A DNA stretch of 64,000 nt from Mergibacter septicus (GCF_003265225.1 NZ_CP022013.1:1707001-1771000); one strand, 5' to 3'. Numbered from the stretch's first letter, positions 1 through 11,027 are shown. A program made the numbers and translations. The notes: generated by a model from the sequence alone, not told the origin.

Positions 1-374
1 CGACTTAACACAGGTTCAACGTTTTCTAATCCTAATTCTCTGATCGCATTTCGAATAAAGCTGATCCTTTTTCCTAAACTGTCTAATAAAACAAAATGTT
101 TATCAGGATTAACAATTGCTAGAGGTAACCCGGGTAATCCGGGACCTGTACCAACATCAATAAAATGTTTTCCAACTAAATAAGGACTGACAACAATGCT
201 ATCCATAATATGTTTTACTAACATTTCTTGCGGATCTCTGACTGAAGTGAGGTTATATGCTTTATTCCATTTGCTTAATAACCCAACTAATTTTACCAGT
301 TGAGATTTTTGCTGATCAGTCAACAAAAGCGTAGTTTGCTTTAATAAATCATTTAATTTACTGATTAACTCCAT
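1..374 (-). CDS. rsmG: 16S rRNA m7G527 methyltransferase RsmG (partial, C-terminus outside window)
   Basis: N-terminal 124 codons of RsmG (GidB), the SAM-dependent enzyme that methylates N7 of G527 in 16S rRNA. The translation starts [11 protein letters not shown] and contains the Rossmann SAM-binding loop [10 protein letters not shown] near residue 65, followed by an acidic segment typical of the family. The gene runs off the left edge, so its C-terminus is not seen. Its ATG overlaps the TGA stop of mnmG (ATGA), so the two are translationally coupled, as in the mnmG-rsmG pair beside oriC in many gammaproteobacteria. Recognised from motif and position; confident. Confidence 0.93.
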   Translation of the reverse strand, partial: MELISKLNDLLKQTTLLLTDQQKSQLVKLVGLLSKWNKAYNLTSVRDPQEMLVKHIMDSIVVSPYLVGKHFIDVGTGPGLPGLPLAIVNPDKHFVLLDSLGKRISFIRNAIRELGLENVEPVLS

Positions 375-2263
375 CATTCACCACGCTTTAACATACCTTG
401 TTTTTTTAAATAAACGAGCAAAATAGAAATAGCCGCTGGTGTAATGCCTGAAATTCTTGATGCTTGTCCAATAGAAACGGGGCGGTGTTGCTCCAATTTC
501 GTTCTTACTTCATTAGAAAAACCTGATACCTTTGAATAATCAAAATCAACTGGAATTAATGTATTTTCGTGCCGTTTGTGTCGTTCTATTTCCTGTAATT
601 GATGATGAATATATCCTTGATATTTAATTGAAATTTCAACTTGTTCAACAGCTTCTTGATCCTCCATCGCTGGTTTAAATGGTGTTAATTTAGTCAAACT
701 TTGATAATCCATATCAGGACGACGTAATAGATCTTCACCACTTGCTTCTCGGCTCAAAGGTGATGATAAAGCTGCATTAACTTCTGTTAAATATTCAGAT
801 TTAGGGTGAATCCAAATTTGTCTCAAACGTTGGCGTTCTTTTTCAATATTTTCTAATTTTTGATTAAACCTTGCCCAGCGCTGATCATTAACTAAACCGT
901 ATTTTCGACCAATTTCTGTTAATCGAATATCTGCATTATCCTCTCTGAGTAATAATCGATATTCTGCTCGAGAAGTAAACACTCGATAAGGTTCTTTTGT
1001 TCCCAAAGTACAAAGATCATCTACTAACACACCAATATATGCTTGATCTCGACGAGGATACCAAGCTTCTTTTTCTTGAACATATAATCCTGCATTTAAC
1101 CCAGCAAGTAAGCCCTGTGCAGCAGCTTCTTCATACCCAGTAGTACCATTGATCTGTCCTGCAAAAAATAATCCATTAATAGCTTTAGTTTCTAAAGAAG
1201 GCTTGAGATCTCTAGGATCAAAATAGTCATATTCAATCGCATAACCCGGTTTAATAATTCTCGCTTTCTCTAACCCTTTCATAGAATTAACAATCCCCAT
1301 TTGAACATCAAAAGGCAGACTTGTAGATATACCATTAGGGTAGATTTCATTACTAGTTAATCCTTCTGGTTCTAGGAATATTTGATGTCCATTGCGATCT
1401 CCAAATCGCATTACTTTATCTTCAATAGATGGGCAGTAACGAGGTCCAACACCTTCAATAATTCCTGTGTACATCGGGCTACGATCTAAATTATTACGAA
1501 TGAGATCATGAGTGTGTTGATTGGTATGAGTTATATAACAAGGCACTTGTTTTGGGTGATCATTAACAGATCCCATAAAGGAAAAAACAGGTAAATTTTC
1601 ATCTCCGTATTGAGGTTGTAATACAGAAAAATCTATTGTTCTAGCATCTAAGCGAGGTGGTGTACCTGTTTTTAAACGATCTACTCGTAGGTTTAGATCC
1701 CTTAATTTACTAGCTAATGAAGTAGCAGCAGGATCTCCAGCACGTCCCCCTTCATAATTTTCCAAACCTATGTGGATCTTTCCTGCTAAAAAAGTACCAG
1801 CAGTTAAAACCACAGCACTTGCTTTAAAAACTAATCCCATTTTAGTTACAACACCGCAAGCACGATTATTTTCAATTAAAATATCAATAACTTCTTGTTG
1901 AAATATATCTAAATTTTCTTGATTTTCTAATGCAACTCTTACAGTTTGACGATATAAAACTCTATCTGCTTGTGCTCTTGTTGCTCTTACTGCAGGACCT
2001 TTACTGCTATTTAAAGTGCGAAATTGAATACCTGCTTTATCTGCTGCATGAGCCATTAAACCACCAAGTGCATCAACTTCTTTAACTAAATGCCCTTTTC
2101 CTATCCCACCTATGGCAGGATTACATGACATTTGACCTAAAGTATCTACGTTATGCGTTAATAGTAGTGTTTTTAGTCCCATTCTAGCTGGTGCTAATGC
2201 GGCTTCAGTTCCAGCGTGCCCTCCGCCTACAACGATAACATCATATTTCTCTGTATAAAACAT
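374..2263 (-). CDS. mnmG: tRNA uridine-5-carboxymethylaminomethyl modification enzyme MnmG (GidA)
   Basis: FAD-dependent subunit of the MnmEG complex, which installs the cmnm5 group on U34 of certain tRNAs. The 629 residues match the family's usual length. The N-terminal dinucleotide-binding motif [10 protein letters not shown] is at residues 12-21, followed by the family stretch SCNPAIGG around residue 47 and a second FAD-contacting region [19 protein letters not shown] near residue 370. The C-terminal helical domain that contacts MnmE and tRNA is present. It is transcribed away from oriC and overlaps rsmG by the ATGA junction. The 5' part is rich in GATC, continuing the pattern of the origin next to it. 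Confidence 0.97.
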   Translation of the reverse strand: MFYTEKYDVIVVGGGHAGTEAALAPARMGLKTLLLTHNVDTLGQMSCNPAIGGIGKGHLVKEVDALGGLMAHAADKAGIQFRTLNSSKGPAVRATRAQADRVLYRQTVRVALENQENLDIFQQEVIDILIENNRACGVVTKMGLVFKASAVVLTAGTFLAGKIHIGLENYEGGRAGDPAATSLASKLRDLNLRVDRLKTGTPPRLDARTIDFSVLQPQYGDENLPVFSFMGSVNDHPKQVPCYITHTNQHTHDLIRNNLDRSPMYTGIIEGVGPRYCPSIEDKVMRFGDRNGHQIFLEPEGLTSNEIYPNGISTSLPFDVQMGIVNSMKGLEKARIIKPGYAIEYDYFDPRDLKPSLETKAINGLFFAGQINGTTGYEEAAAQGLLAGLNAGLYVQEKEAWYPRRDQAYIGVLVDDLCTLGTKEPYRVFTSRAEYRLLLREDNADIRLTEIGRKYGLVNDQRWARFNQKLENIEKERQRLRQIWIHPKSEYLTEVNAALSSPLSREASGEDLLRRPDMDYQSLTKLTPFKPAMEDQEAVEQVEISIKYQGYIHHQLQEIERHKRHENTLIPVDFDYSKVSGFSNEVRTKLEQHRPVSIGQASRISGITPAAISILLVYLKKQGMLKRGE

Positions 2264-2277
2264 GGTTGAACCTAGAA

Positions 2278-2640
2278 GATCTTTTTAAATTAATAATAAA
2301 AATAGCGGATATTCTACCTAAAATTGATCTTTAGGTAAAAGCCTATTTCAAGCTAAGTAAGTTTTGGATCTTAAAAAATCATGTGGCTAATAAAAAAAGA
2401 TCTTTATATAGATCTAAAGATCTTATTTTTACTATTAGATCCTAAGATCTTTGTGGATACTTTAAAAAAATAAATAGATCTCAATTAATTAGGATCTTTT
2501 TTTCTTGTTAAAAAATTCTTTTATTGTTTAAATTTTAGTGTGGATAAAAGTGGTTTTTATCCACAAAAGATTTTCTTAATGAATTTATACCGATCTATAT
2601 ACATAAGACTAAAGATCTTTTAACCTTTTTATCCACAGGC
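2278..2640. other. Chromosomal replication origin oriC
   Basis: Gene-free AT-rich stretch between mnmG and mioC, the same place as E. coli oriC. Three perfect DnaA boxes are visible: TGTGGATAA at 2539-2547, TTATCCACA at 2557-2565 and TTATCCACA at 2629-2637, plus a one-mismatch box TGTGGATAC at 2452-2460. On the mnmG side lie 13-mer-like unwinding elements beginning GATCT, the best at 2493-2505 (one mismatch to GATCTNTTNTTTT), others at 2399, 2418 and 2278. GATC occurs at 2278, 2326, 2367, 2399, 2411, 2418, 2438, 2446, 2477, 2493, 2592 and 2614, far above chance, as expected for Dam/SeqA control. Unwinding element next to mnmG and outer box next to mioC reproduce the E. coli polarity. Confidence 0.93.
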
Positions 2641-2672
2641 AAAGGGGAATGAATATTTGTAGATCTCTAAGA

Positions 2673-3122
2673 TCAATTGAGTTGTTGTAAGAAAGTAGGC
2701 AACCAATTTTCAGAGACTTGTTCAGGATCTAGGTGTTCTAATATATTGATCTTTAGGTTATTACAGATCTGTTTAGCACCAAGAGATTGCATTTGCTGAT
2801 GAATTAGATCTACAGCACCACAAAAAGTATCATAATCAGAATTGCCTAATCCGATGATCGCATATTGAATAGTCGTGAGATCTGGTTTTTTTTCAGCTAG
2901 CTGTTGAAAAATAGTATGTAAATTCTCTGGAAGATCTCCTGCACCATATGTCGAAGTAACAAATAACCAAATTTTTTGTTGTAGCAATGGATTGAAATCA
3001 ATAGGTCCGTGAAAAAGGTGGGTTTTTATATTTTGCTGTTGGAATAACGTTTCTAAATGTTCGGCAACATATTCAGCTGTGCCTAATGTACTACCACTAA
3101 TAATATTAATAGCTGTATTCAT
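2673..3122 (-). CDS. mioC: Flavodoxin-like protein MioC
   Basis: FMN-binding flavodoxin of the MioC family, 149 residues from the chosen start MNTAINIISG. The phosphate-binding loop SGSTLGTAEYVA lies at about residues 9-20, the second FMN loop TSTYGAGDLP near 55, and the third loop GLGNSDYDTFCGA near 88. E. coli MioC has been linked to biotin synthase electron transfer. An upstream in-frame start would add 12 residues, but GGGAG just before ATG 3122 supports the shorter form. The gene reads towards oriC, the E. coli arrangement in which mioC transcription enters the origin. Confidence 0.92.
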   Translation of the reverse strand: MNTAINIISGSTLGTAEYVAEHLETLFQQQNIKTHLFHGPIDFNPLLQQKIWLFVTSTYGAGDLPENLHTIFQQLAEKKPDLTTIQYAIIGLGNSDYDTFCGAVDLIHQQMQSLGAKQICNNLKINILEHLDPEQVSENWLPTFLQQLN

Positions 3123-3238
3123 AAATGCTCCCATAATTATTTTTAAATTGAACACCATTATATTGTGCTATAGGTTAAGTTAAATCGTTTATAATCAAAT
3201 TACTATAGCTTATGCTAAATTTGACAAAAGGAAATAGT

Positions 3239-3556
3239 ATGAATAGTAATAAAAAGAAATATTTAGTTGAGTTACTTACTAAACATTTAAATCCTTTTTA
3301 TTTAGATGTTATTAATGAAAGTCATTTACATGCGTCTAATAAAGGAAATAATTCTCATTTTAAATTAATAATTGTGAGCGAAAAATTTAAAGGAATGCAA
3401 TTAATTCAGCGACATAGGTTAATTTACCAGCTTTTATCAGAAGAATTATCTACTTTTATTCATGCTTTAGCTTTACATCTTTATACCTTGGAAGAATGGA
3501 AAGCTTGTAATGAAAAAGCACCTTTATCTCCTAATTGTGGTGGTGTAGGGAAGTGA
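3239..3556 (+). CDS. bolA: BolA family protein
   Basis: Small BolA/IbaG-fold protein of 105 residues. It shows the typical sequence of the family: LNPFYLDVINESHLH followed by NSHFKLIIVSEKF and then LIQRHRLIYQLLSEEL, i.e. the helix-turn-helix-like class II KH fold with the conserved His-rich and RH motif. BolA proteins work with monothiol glutaredoxins in iron-sulphur trafficking and also affect morphology and transcription. AAAGGA at about 3227 supports ATG 3239 rather than the upstream start. A TATAAT at 3190-3195 is a candidate -10. It reads away from mioC and precedes the nqr operon but is separated from it by 339 bases. Confidence 0.9.
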   Translation: MNSNKKKYLVELLTKHLNPFYLDVINESHLHASNKGNNSHFKLIIVSEKFKGMQLIQRHRLIYQLLSEELSTFIHALALHLYTLEEWKACNEKAPLSPNCGGVGK

Positions 3557-3895
3557 TATTAACGTTAAGAAAGTAATAAAAGATTAAAATTTTTTGATTA
3601 ATGTCTAAATTTTAAAAGTTTTTTAAAAAAAATTTAAAAAAAAACCGGTTAAGGTAGAAATTTTATCTTAATTTTAGTTAGAATAAGCCGTTTTTTTATA
3701 GCGAATTATTCCCTTTTTGTTGCGAATTTATTATGCAAAACGACATTTTATGTTATCTGGATTATTCTGGAAATATAAGGGAAAACAGAATTTGAGTCTT
3801 AAATATTAAGTAGTTAATACAAACTACTGCTCAAAAAACGAGATTATGACTTTATGTCATAATTATAATATTAATCAACCAACAGTAGAAACGAT
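3557..3895 (+). promoter_or_regulatory. nqr operon promoter and leader (intergenic bolA-nqrA)
   Basis: No gene is visible in these 339 AT-rich bases. A good sigma-70 promoter is TTGAGT at 3792-3797, 17-base spacer, TAATAC at 3815-3820. Two small inverted repeats follow: AGTAGTT (3809-3815) with AACTACT (3822-3828), overlapping the -10, and ATTATGAC (3843-3850) with GTCATAAT (3856-3863), which would form a hairpin in the leader about 30 bases before nqrA. The first could be an operator; no known regulator is recognised. No convincing bolA terminator was found. Confidence 0.55.
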
Positions 3896-5239
3896 ATGAT
3901 TACATTAAAAAAAGGCTTGGATCTCCCTATTGCAGGGCAACCAGCACAAGTAATCCATGATGGTCCAACTATCACTGAAGTTGCTATGCTTGGCGAAGAG
4001 TATATCGGTATGCGTCCTTCTATGCGTGTACGTGAAGGTGATGTTGTAAAAAAAGGACAAATTCTTTTTGAAGATAAAAAGAATCCAGGAGTATTTTTTA
4101 CAGCACCAGCAGCCGGTACTATTACTGCGATTAACCGTGGAGCTAAACGGGTTTTACAATCTGTAGTAATTAAGGTTGAGGGAAATGAACAAGAAACATT
4201 TGCTAAGTATAATGTTGAAGAACTCAATCAGCTAAGTGTAGATAAAATTAAACAAAATTTACTTTATTCTGGATTATGGACAGCGTTACGTTCTCGTCCA
4301 TTTAGTAAAATTCCTTCACCTGAAGATAAGCCTTCTTCTATTTTTGTCAATGCAATGGATACTAATCCATTAGCGGCTGATCCTGCATTAATTATTAAAG
4401 AAAAAGCAGATGCTTTTCAGCATGGTTTAACCGTATTAAGTCGTTTAAATGAAGGAAATTTATTTGTCTGTAAAGCTGCTGGTGCAGATATACCTGTTTC
4501 AAAGGCAAGTAATATAGTTGTCGAAGAATTTTCAGGCCCGCATCCTGCAGGATTAAGTGGTACACATATTCATTTCTTAGATCCTGTTAGCATTAATAAA
4601 TCAGTATGGTATATCAATTATCAAGATGTAATTGCAATTGGTTTATTGTTTACTACTGGTGAATTGAACACAGACAGAGTAATTGCTGTTGCGGGACCAC
4701 AAGTAAAAAATCCTCGTTTAGTCAGAACTTGTCTTGGTGCAAGTTTAGTTGAATTAACTGCAGGTGAATTAGCTGAGGGAGAAAACAGAATTATTTCAGG
4801 TTCTGTTTTAAGTGGTACAAAAATCAATGATGCCATTGCTTATTTAGGGCGTTATCACCTTCAAGTAAGTGTTTTATTAGAGGGACGTGAGAAAGAACTG
4901 TTTGGCTGGATTGCACCAGGGAAAAATAAATATTCTATCACTCGAACAACAATTGGATATTTCTTAAAAAATAAATTATTCAATTTTACAACAACGACTA
5001 ATGGTAGCGAGCGGGCAATGGTGCCAATAGGCACTTATGAAAGAGTAATGCCGTTAGATATTTTGCCAACAATGTTATTACGTGATTTAGTTTCAGGGGA
5101 CACAGATAGTGCACAAGCTCTAGGCTGTTTAGAGTTAGATGAAGAAGATCTGGCTTTATGTACTTATGTTTGTCCGGGAAAATATGAATACGGTCCTATC
5201 TTGCGTAATGCTCTCACCAAGATTGAAAAGGATGGTTAA
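3896..5239 (+). CDS. nqrA: Na+-translocating NADH:quinone reductase subunit A
   Basis: Peripheral cytoplasmic subunit of Na+-NQR, the respiratory complex that oxidises NADH, reduces ubiquinone and pumps sodium. The 447-residue protein starts with the family signature [12 protein letters not shown] and is full length. NqrA carries no known cofactor of its own and has been implicated in quinone binding with NqrB. The ribosome-binding site is weak (no clear GGAG), perhaps modulated by the hairpin just upstream. First gene of nqrABCDEF-apbE-nqrM; nqrB begins three bases after its stop. Confidence 0.97.
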   Translation: MITLKKGLDLPIAGQPAQVIHDGPTITEVAMLGEEYIGMRPSMRVREGDVVKKGQILFEDKKNPGVFFTAPAAGTITAINRGAKRVLQSVVIKVEGNEQETFAKYNVEELNQLSVDKIKQNLLYSGLWTALRSRPFSKIPSPEDKPSSIFVNAMDTNPLAADPALIIKEKADAFQHGLTVLSRLNEGNLFVCKAAGADIPVSKASNIVVEEFSGPHPAGLSGTHIHFLDPVSINKSVWYINYQDVIAIGLLFTTGELNTDRVIAVAGPQVKNPRLVRTCLGASLVELTAGELAEGENRIISGSVLSGTKINDAIAYLGRYHLQVSVLLEGREKELFGWIAPGKNKYSITRTTIGYFLKNKLFNFTTTTNGSERAMVPIGTYERVMPLDILPTMLLRDLVSGDTDSAQALGCLELDEEDLALCTYVCPGKYEYGPILRNALTKIEKDG

Positions 5240-5241
5240 AA

Positions 5242-6483
5242 ATGGGTTTAAAACATTTATTTGAAAAAATGGAACCTGCATTTTTACCGGGTGGTAAATA
5301 TGAAAAATTCTTTGCTATCTATGAAGCTACAGCAACAATTTTTTATACACCTGGCAGTGTAACAAAAAATGCGTCTCATATTAGAGATGCAATTGATTTA
5401 AAAAGAATGATGATCATTGTTTGGTTAGCCGTTTTTCCAGCTATGTTCTGGGGTATGTACAATGTAGGCAGCCAATCAATTGATGCTTTACACCATATGT
5501 ATTCAGGTGATGCATTACAAAAAATTATTGCAGGTAATTGGCATTACACGCTTGCTCAATATCTAGGTGGGAGTTTAGCTATTGATGCGGGTTGGGGAAG
5601 TAAAATGTTGTTAGGTGCAACTTTCTTCTTACCTATTTATTTAACCGTATTTGCAGTTGGTGCTTTCTGGGAAGTTTTATTTGCAATGGTAAGAGGACAT
5701 GAAATCAATGAAGGCTTCTTTGTTACCTCTATTTTATTTGCTTTAATTGTTCCACCAACCTTACCTTTATGGCAAGCAGCACTAGGAATAACCTTTGGTG
5801 TTGTGGTCGCAAAAGAAATTTTTGGCGGAACGGGTAAAAATTTCTTAAACCCTGCATTAGCTGGTCGTGCCTTTTTATTCTTTGCTTATCCTGCGCAAAT
5901 TTCTGGGGATATGGTTTGGACGGCAGCTGATGGTTTTTCAGGTGCTACTGCACTATCTCAATGGAGTGCAGAAGGACAAAATGGGTTGATACATATTGCA
6001 ACTAATACACCTATTACTTGGATGGATGCCTTTATAGGAAATATTCCGGGTTCAATTGGTGAAGTATCTACTTTAATGTTATTGATCGGTGGGATTATTA
6101 TAGTTGGTGCCAGAATTGCTTCTTGGCGAATTATTGCTGGTGTAATGATTGGTATGATCCTAACTTCATCTTTACTAAATTTAGTAGGTTCTAGTTCTAA
6201 TCCAATGTTCTCAATGCCTTGGTATTGGCACTTAGTTTTAGGTGGCTTTGCTTTTGGTATGATTTTTATGGCAACAGATCCTGTTTCAGCTTCTTTTACT
6301 AACAAAGGGAAATGGTGGTACGGCGGTTTAATTGGGGTGATGAGTGTTTTAATCCGTGTTGTAAACCCAGCTTATCCAGAAGGTATGATGTTAGCCATCT
6401 TATTTGCAAACTTATTTGCTCCATTGTTTGATTACATTGTCGTACAAGCAAATATTAAACGTAGGAGATCAAGAAATGTTTAA
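5242..6483 (+). CDS. nqrB: Na+-translocating NADH:quinone reductase subunit B
   Basis: Integral membrane subunit of Na+-NQR, 413 residues, with multiple hydrophobic segments starting at about residue 55. The flavinylation motif SGAT is at residues 233-236, so the covalent FMN should sit on Thr236, the number given for the Vibrio cholerae enzyme. NqrB also carries riboflavin and forms part of the sodium path and quinone site. Follows nqrA with a 2-base gap and overlaps nqrC by 8 bases, so translation is likely coupled. Confidence 0.97.
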   Translation: MGLKHLFEKMEPAFLPGGKYEKFFAIYEATATIFYTPGSVTKNASHIRDAIDLKRMMIIVWLAVFPAMFWGMYNVGSQSIDALHHMYSGDALQKIIAGNWHYTLAQYLGGSLAIDAGWGSKMLLGATFFLPIYLTVFAVGAFWEVLFAMVRGHEINEGFFVTSILFALIVPPTLPLWQAALGITFGVVVAKEIFGGTGKNFLNPALAGRAFLFFAYPAQISGDMVWTAADGFSGATALSQWSAEGQNGLIHIATNTPITWMDAFIGNIPGSIGEVSTLMLLIGGIIIVGARIASWRIIAGVMIGMILTSSLLNLVGSSSNPMFSMPWYWHLVLGGFAFGMIFMATDPVSASFTNKGKWWYGGLIGVMSVLIRVVNPAYPEGMMLAILFANLFAPLFDYIVVQANIKRRRSRNV

Positions 6484-7243
6484 GAAAGATAGCGTTGGTG
6501 GAACATTACTTGTTGTTGTTTTACTAAGTTTGATCTGTTCTGTAATTGTTGCTGGTTCTGCAGTTATCTTAAAACCTTATCAGCAAGAACAAAAAGTGTT
6601 AGATAAACAAAAAAATATTTTAAGTGTTGCTGGACTTTTACATCAAGGTGAAAATGTTAAAGCTGCTTTTAATAAATATATTGAACCGCGTCTTGTAGAT
6701 TTAAATAGCGGGGATTTTATTACATCTAATACTGAATTTGATGCGGCTAAAGCAGTAAAAGATCCTAACGAAAGTATTGCTTTAAGTGCAGAAGATGATG
6801 TTGCTAAAATTCGTCGCCGAGCAAATTTTGCTGAAGTTTATTTAGTAAAAAAAGATGGCAAAGTAACACAGGTTATTTTACCTATCTATGGTACTGGATT
6901 GTGGTCGATGATGTACGGTTTTATTGCTATTCAACCTGATGGAAATACTATTGATGGTATTACTTATTATGATCAGGGGGAAACACCGGGATTAGGTGGT
7001 GAAATTGAAAATCCTAAATGGCAAGCTCAGTTTGTCGGTAAAACCATTTTTGATAGTAATAATAAATTTGCATTACATGTTAGCAAAGGCGGTAGTGCAG
7101 ATAAAGGACATGGTATCGATGCTTTATCGGGTGCGACTTTAACCAGTAAAGGGGTACAAAATACCTTTAAATTCTGGTTTGGTCCTAAAGGATTTGGTCC
7201 TTTCTTAGAAAAACTCAAAGAAGGAGAGCTAAATAATGGCTAA
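6476..7243 (+). CDS. nqrC: Na+-translocating NADH:quinone reductase subunit C
   Basis: FMN-bearing subunit of Na+-NQR, 255 residues from ATG 6476, chosen because AGGAGA lies just before it and [10 protein letters not shown] is the usual N-terminus; a longer frame opens upstream inside nqrB. One N-terminal membrane helix (about residues 9-30) anchors a periplasmic domain. The flavinylation motif SGAT is at 218-221 (Thr221), the target of ApbE encoded downstream. Overlaps nqrB by 8 bases and nqrD by 8 bases. Confidence 0.97.
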   Translation: MFKKDSVGGTLLVVVLLSLICSVIVAGSAVILKPYQQEQKVLDKQKNILSVAGLLHQGENVKAAFNKYIEPRLVDLNSGDFITSNTEFDAAKAVKDPNESIALSAEDDVAKIRRRANFAEVYLVKKDGKVTQVILPIYGTGLWSMMYGFIAIQPDGNTIDGITYYDQGETPGLGGEIENPKWQAQFVGKTIFDSNNKFALHVSKGGSADKGHGIDALSGATLTSKGVQNTFKFWFGPKGFGPFLEKLKEGELNNG

Positions 7244-7865
7244 GAATTTAAGTAAAAAGGATCTATTAACATCGCCAATAGTTCATAATAACCCTATTGC
7301 TCTCCAAATTTTAGGTATTTGTTCAGCATTAGCTGTAACAACTAAAATGGAAACAGCAATTGTAATGGGAATTTCAGTGAGTTTAGTTACTGCGTTCTCA
7401 AGTTTTTTCATCTCTTGTATCCGTAACTATATCCCAAATAGCGTACGTATTATTGCACAAATGGTTATCATTGCCTCGTTAGTAATTCTTGTTGACCAAG
7501 TTTTAAGAGCTTTTGCGTATGGTATTTCAAAACAGTTATCTGTTTTTGTCGGGTTAATCATTACTAACTGTATCGTAATGGGACGTGCGGAAGCGTTTGC
7601 TATGAAAGAGAAACCATTAGATAGTTTTCTTGATGGAATTGGTAATGGTTTAGGTTATGGTGCAATTCTTATTGCGGTTGCGTTTTTAAGAGAGCTGATT
7701 GGTTCAGGTAAATTATTTGGAATAACTGTATTACAACCAATACAAGATGGTGGTTGGTACTTACCTAACGGTTTATTTTTACTTGCACCAAGTGCCTTTT
7801 TTATTATCGGTTTTATTATTTGGGGTCTTAGAACCTTAAAACCAGAACAGGTAGAGAAGGATTAA
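7236..7865 (+). CDS. nqrD: Na+-translocating NADH:quinone reductase subunit D
   Basis: Hydrophobic membrane subunit of 209 residues, one of the paired NqrD/NqrE subunits that are homologous to each other and to RnfE/RnfA. A conserved Cys in the segment [14 protein letters not shown] (about residues 109-122) is of the type that holds the intramembrane iron-sulphur centre between NqrD and NqrE. The start overlaps the end of nqrC; nqrE begins 4 bases downstream. Length and sequence are ordinary for the family. Confidence 0.97.
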   Translation: MAKNLSKKDLLTSPIVHNNPIALQILGICSALAVTTKMETAIVMGISVSLVTAFSSFFISCIRNYIPNSVRIIAQMVIIASLVILVDQVLRAFAYGISKQLSVFVGLIITNCIVMGRAEAFAMKEKPLDSFLDGIGNGLGYGAILIAVAFLRELIGSGKLFGITVLQPIQDGGWYLPNGLFLLAPSAFFIIGFIIWGLRTLKPEQVEKD

Positions 7866-7869
7866 TACA

Positions 7870-8466
7870 ATGGAACATTATATCAGTTTATTTGTAAAAT
7901 CCATATTTATTGAAAATATGGCACTTTCCTTCTTTTTAGGAATGTGTACGTTTCTAGCAGTATCGAAAAAAGTATCTACTGCTATTGGTTTAGGGATTGC
8001 TGTTACTGTAATTTTAGGTATTTCTGTTCCAGTAAATAATGTTGTTTATAACTTAATTTTAAAAGATGGTGCTTTAGTTGCAGGTGTTGATTTAAGTTTC
8101 TTGAACTTTATTACCTTCATTGGTGTTATTGCCGCTTTAGTTCAAATCTTAGAAATGGTTTTAGATAAGTTTTTCCCTTCTCTTTATAACGCTTTAGGGA
8201 TCTTTTTACCATTAATTACCGTAAACTGTGCGATTTTTGGTGGTGTTTCATTTATGGTTCAACGTGATTATAACTTTAGTGAGTCGATTGTTTATGGCGT
8301 TGGTGCTGGTCTCGGGTGGATGTTAGCAATAGTTGCACTTGCAGGCATTACTGAAAAAATGAAATATTCAGATGTTCCTAAAGGCTTAAAAGGTTTAGGA
8401 ATAACATTTATTACAGTCGGTTTAATGGCACTTGGATTTATGTCATTTTCTGGAATTCAATTGTAA
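7870..8466 (+). CDS. nqrE: Na+-translocating NADH:quinone reductase subunit E
   Basis: Membrane subunit of 198 residues, partner of NqrD. Cys in [13 protein letters not shown] (about residue 26) and in [10 protein letters not shown] (about residue 120) are the conserved positions that, with those of NqrD, ligate the membrane-embedded iron centre. Several hydrophobic helices cover nearly the whole chain. It starts 4 bases after nqrD and is followed by nqrF after 12 bases with a GGGGACAGG ribosome-binding site. Confidence 0.97.
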   Translation: MEHYISLFVKSIFIENMALSFFLGMCTFLAVSKKVSTAIGLGIAVTVILGISVPVNNVVYNLILKDGALVAGVDLSFLNFITFIGVIAALVQILEMVLDKFFPSLYNALGIFLPLITVNCAIFGGVSFMVQRDYNFSESIVYGVGAGLGWMLAIVALAGITEKMKYSDVPKGLKGLGITFITVGLMALGFMSFSGIQL

Positions 8467-8478
8467 AGGGGACAGGCA

Positions 8479-9702
8479 ATGGAAATTACGCTAGGTATAG
8501 CGATGTTCACCGTGATCATTTTAGTTTTAGCTGTTTTAATTCTTTTTGCTAAATATAAATTGGTTAATACGGGTGATATCACTATTACAATTAATGATGA
8601 TCCAGCAAAATCAATTGAATTACCAGCTGGAGGTAAATTATTAGGTGCACTTGCAAGCAAAGGGATCTTTGTGTCATCAGCTTGTGGTGGTGGTGGCTCA
8701 TGTGGTCAATGTATTGTTAAAGTGAAAAGTGGTGGTGGAGATATTCTTCCAACAGAACTTTCTCATATTAATAAAAAAGAAGCCGCTGAAGGTTATCGCT
8801 TAGCTTGTCAGGTAAATGTTAAAAATAGTATGGACATTGAATTACCAGAAGAAATTTTTGGTGTAAAAAAATGGCAATGTACTGTCATTTCTAATGATAA
8901 TAAAGCGACCTTTATTAAAGAGCTGAAATTAGCCATTCCTGAAGGAGAAGAAGTTCCTTTCCGAGCAGGTGGTTATATCCAAATTGAAGCTGATCCACAT
9001 ACAGTTAAATATGCTGATTTTGATATTCCAGAAGAATATCGTGATGATTGGAATAAATTTAATCTATTCCGCTATGTTTCTAAGGTCGATCACCATATCA
9101 CCAGAGCTTATTCAATGGCATCTTATCCTGAAGAAAAAGGGATTATTATGCTTAATGTACGGATTGCTACACCACCACCTAATAATCCAGATGTACCACC
9201 GGGACAAATGTCATCTTACATTTGGTCATTAAAAGCAGGTGATAAGGTAACTATTTCAGGGCCATTTGGTGAATTCTTTGCTAAAGATACTGATGCTGAG
9301 ATGGTCTTTATCGGCGGTGGCGCAGGTATGGCACCGATGCGTTCGCATATTTTTGATCAGTTAAAACGTTTACATTCAAAACGTAAAATTTCTTTCTGGT
9401 ATGGTGCAAGATCAAAACGTGAAATGTTCTATGTTGAAGATTTTGATACCTTACAGCAAGAAAATGATAACTTTAAATGGCATGTTGCATTATCTGATCC
9501 ATTACCTGAAGATAATTGGGACGGCTATACAGGATTTATTCATAATGTTCTTTATGAAAATTATCTAAAAAATCATGAAGCACCAGAAGATTGTGAGTAT
9601 TATATGTGTGGACCACCAGTGATGAATGCGGCGGTCATTAAAATGCTGAAAGATCTAGGTGTTGAAGATGAAAATATTTTATTAGATGATTTCGGTGGTT
9701 AA
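8479..9702 (+). CDS. nqrF: Na+-translocating NADH:quinone reductase subunit F
   Basis: NADH-oxidising entry subunit of Na+-NQR, 407 residues. One N-terminal membrane helix is followed by a ferredoxin domain with the 2Fe-2S cysteines C69, C75, C78 in [11 protein letters not shown] and C110 in RLACQ, then a ferredoxin-NADP reductase-type domain: FAD motif RAYSMAS near residue 210, NADH-binding [11 protein letters not shown] near 277 and a C-terminal CGPP motif. It ends with the conserved LLDDFGG. Electrons pass from NADH through FAD and the 2Fe-2S centre into the membrane subunits. Confidence 0.97.
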   Translation: MEITLGIAMFTVIILVLAVLILFAKYKLVNTGDITITINDDPAKSIELPAGGKLLGALASKGIFVSSACGGGGSCGQCIVKVKSGGGDILPTELSHINKKEAAEGYRLACQVNVKNSMDIELPEEIFGVKKWQCTVISNDNKATFIKELKLAIPEGEEVPFRAGGYIQIEADPHTVKYADFDIPEEYRDDWNKFNLFRYVSKVDHHITRAYSMASYPEEKGIIMLNVRIATPPPNNPDVPPGQMSSYIWSLKAGDKVTISGPFGEFFAKDTDAEMVFIGGGAGMAPMRSHIFDQLKRLHSKRKISFWYGARSKREMFYVEDFDTLQQENDNFKWHVALSDPLPEDNWDGYTGFIHNVLYENYLKNHEAPEDCEYYMCGPPVMNAAVIKMLKDLGVEDENILLDDFGG

Positions 9703-9732
9703 TAACCCTACAAACATAGGATAAAATAATTC

Positions 9733-10776
9733 ATGTTATTAAAAAAATTAACCCATTGGTTGGCCCTTATAGGGCTAGCCTTTTTTCTTATAGGTTGTGG
9801 TGATAAAGCTGAAATAGTTTCTTTAAGTGGCAAAACTATGGGAACAACATATCATATTAAATATATTGATAATGGTTCAAATGTTTCGATGGAAAAAGCC
9901 CATGAAGAAATAGATCTTTTATTAAAAGAAGTAAACAATCAGATGTCTACTTATCAAAAAGATTCTGAATTAAGTTTATTTAATCAATATGAAGAGATCG
10001 ATAAACCTTTTCCTATTTCTGCTGATTTTGCCAAAGTTGTTAAGGAAGCTATTAGATTAAATAAGATAACAGAAGGTGCATTGGATATTACCGTTGGTCC
10101 TTTGGTTAACTTATGGGGATTTGGTCCAGAAAAACAGCCTGATAGAGAACCTACACAAGCTCAAATAGATGAACGAAAAGCTTGGACTGGTATTGATAAG
10201 CTAAGTCTTATTGAAGAAGAAGGAAAGGCAAAATTAGTTAAACATATTCCACAACTATATGTTGATCTATCATCAATTGCTAAAGGTTTTGGCGTTGATA
10301 AAGTGGGAGAATATCTAGAAAGTATAGGTATTAACAATTATCTAGTCGAAATAGGTGGAGAAATAAGGGCTAGAGGTGTCAATGAAAAAGGACTACCTTG
10401 GCAAATAGCAATTGAAAAACCTGAATTTGATGGTTCACGAGTTATTGAACAAATCATAGGTTTAAAAGATGCTACAATAGCGACATCAGGGGATTACCGT
10501 AATTATTTTGAAGAAAATGGTAAACGTTTTTCTCACGAAATAGATCCAACCACAGGGTATCCTATTCTACATCGTCTAGCTTCAATTAGTGTTATTGCTC
10601 CTTCGTGCATGACTGCTGATGGATATGCAACAGGTTTATATGTTTTAGGTGCTGATAAAGCATTAGAAATTGCTGAACAACAAAATTTAGCGATTTATCT
10701 TATTATCATGACTGATAAAGGATTTGAGGTAAAAATGTCTTCAGCGTTTAAAAAAATACTCGAAACAAGTAAATAG
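9733..10776 (+). CDS. apbE: FAD:protein FMN transferase ApbE (lipoprotein)
   Basis: Mg-dependent flavin transferase that attaches FMN through a phosphoester to Thr in the SGAT motifs of NqrB and NqrC. The 347-residue precursor has a lipoprotein signal with lipobox LIGC, Cys22 being the predicted lipidation site, so the mature enzyme faces the periplasm. Typical ApbE stretches are seen: GKTMGTTYHIKY near residue 34, YVDLSSIAKGFGVD near 178, EIGGEIRARG near 207 and HEIDPTTGYP near 270. Its place directly after nqrF fits its substrates. Confidence 0.96.
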   Translation: MLLKKLTHWLALIGLAFFLIGCGDKAEIVSLSGKTMGTTYHIKYIDNGSNVSMEKAHEEIDLLLKEVNNQMSTYQKDSELSLFNQYEEIDKPFPISADFAKVVKEAIRLNKITEGALDITVGPLVNLWGFGPEKQPDREPTQAQIDERKAWTGIDKLSLIEEEGKAKLVKHIPQLYVDLSSIAKGFGVDKVGEYLESIGINNYLVEIGGEIRARGVNEKGLPWQIAIEKPEFDGSRVIEQIIGLKDATIATSGDYRNYFEENGKRFSHEIDPTTGYPILHRLASISVIAPSCMTADGYATGLYVLGADKALEIAEQQNLAIYLIIMTDKGFEVKMSSAFKKILETSK

Positions 10777-10785
10777 GAGTAGCTT

Positions 10786-11013
10786 ATGCAAGTTTTTCTT
10801 TTCACATTTGGTTTTTTTCTACTAATAATTCTTGCTATGGCGGTAGGTTACATAATCAAAAGAAAAACAATAAGTGGAAGTTGTGGGGGCATTTCTTCTT
10901 TAGGCTTAGAGAAAGTTTGTGATTGCCCGGAACCTTGTGATAAGCGTAAGGCAAAGATGGTAGAAGAAGCGGCACGTCAAGCTAGACTTCAACAATCGGA
11001 ACGGATTTTATAA
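10786..11013 (+). CDS. nqrM: Na+-NQR maturation factor NqrM
   Basis: Small protein of 75 residues (DUF539 family) needed for Na+-NQR assembly, probably iron delivery to the NqrD/E centre. One N-terminal membrane helix (residues 3-24) is followed by four cysteines at 33, 45, 47 and 51 (SCGG, VCDCPEPC), the conserved set of the family. Starts 9 bases after apbE with a GGAG ribosome-binding site, so it is the last gene of the nqr unit. A hairpin follows directly. Confidence 0.95.
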   Translation: MQVFLFTFGFFLLIILAMAVGYIIKRKTISGSCGGISSLGLEKVCDCPEPCDKRKAKMVEEAARQARLQQSERIL

Positions 11014-11027
11014 TATAAATAAAAAAT

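Noticed and set aside
6404-6475. 24-residue N-terminal extension of NqrC
   Set aside because: It is the +2 reading of the nqrB 3' end; AGGAGA supports the start at 6476.
8969-9232. Plus-strand 87-residue frame within nqrF
   Set aside because: Out-of-frame shadow of the conserved NqrF flavin domain.
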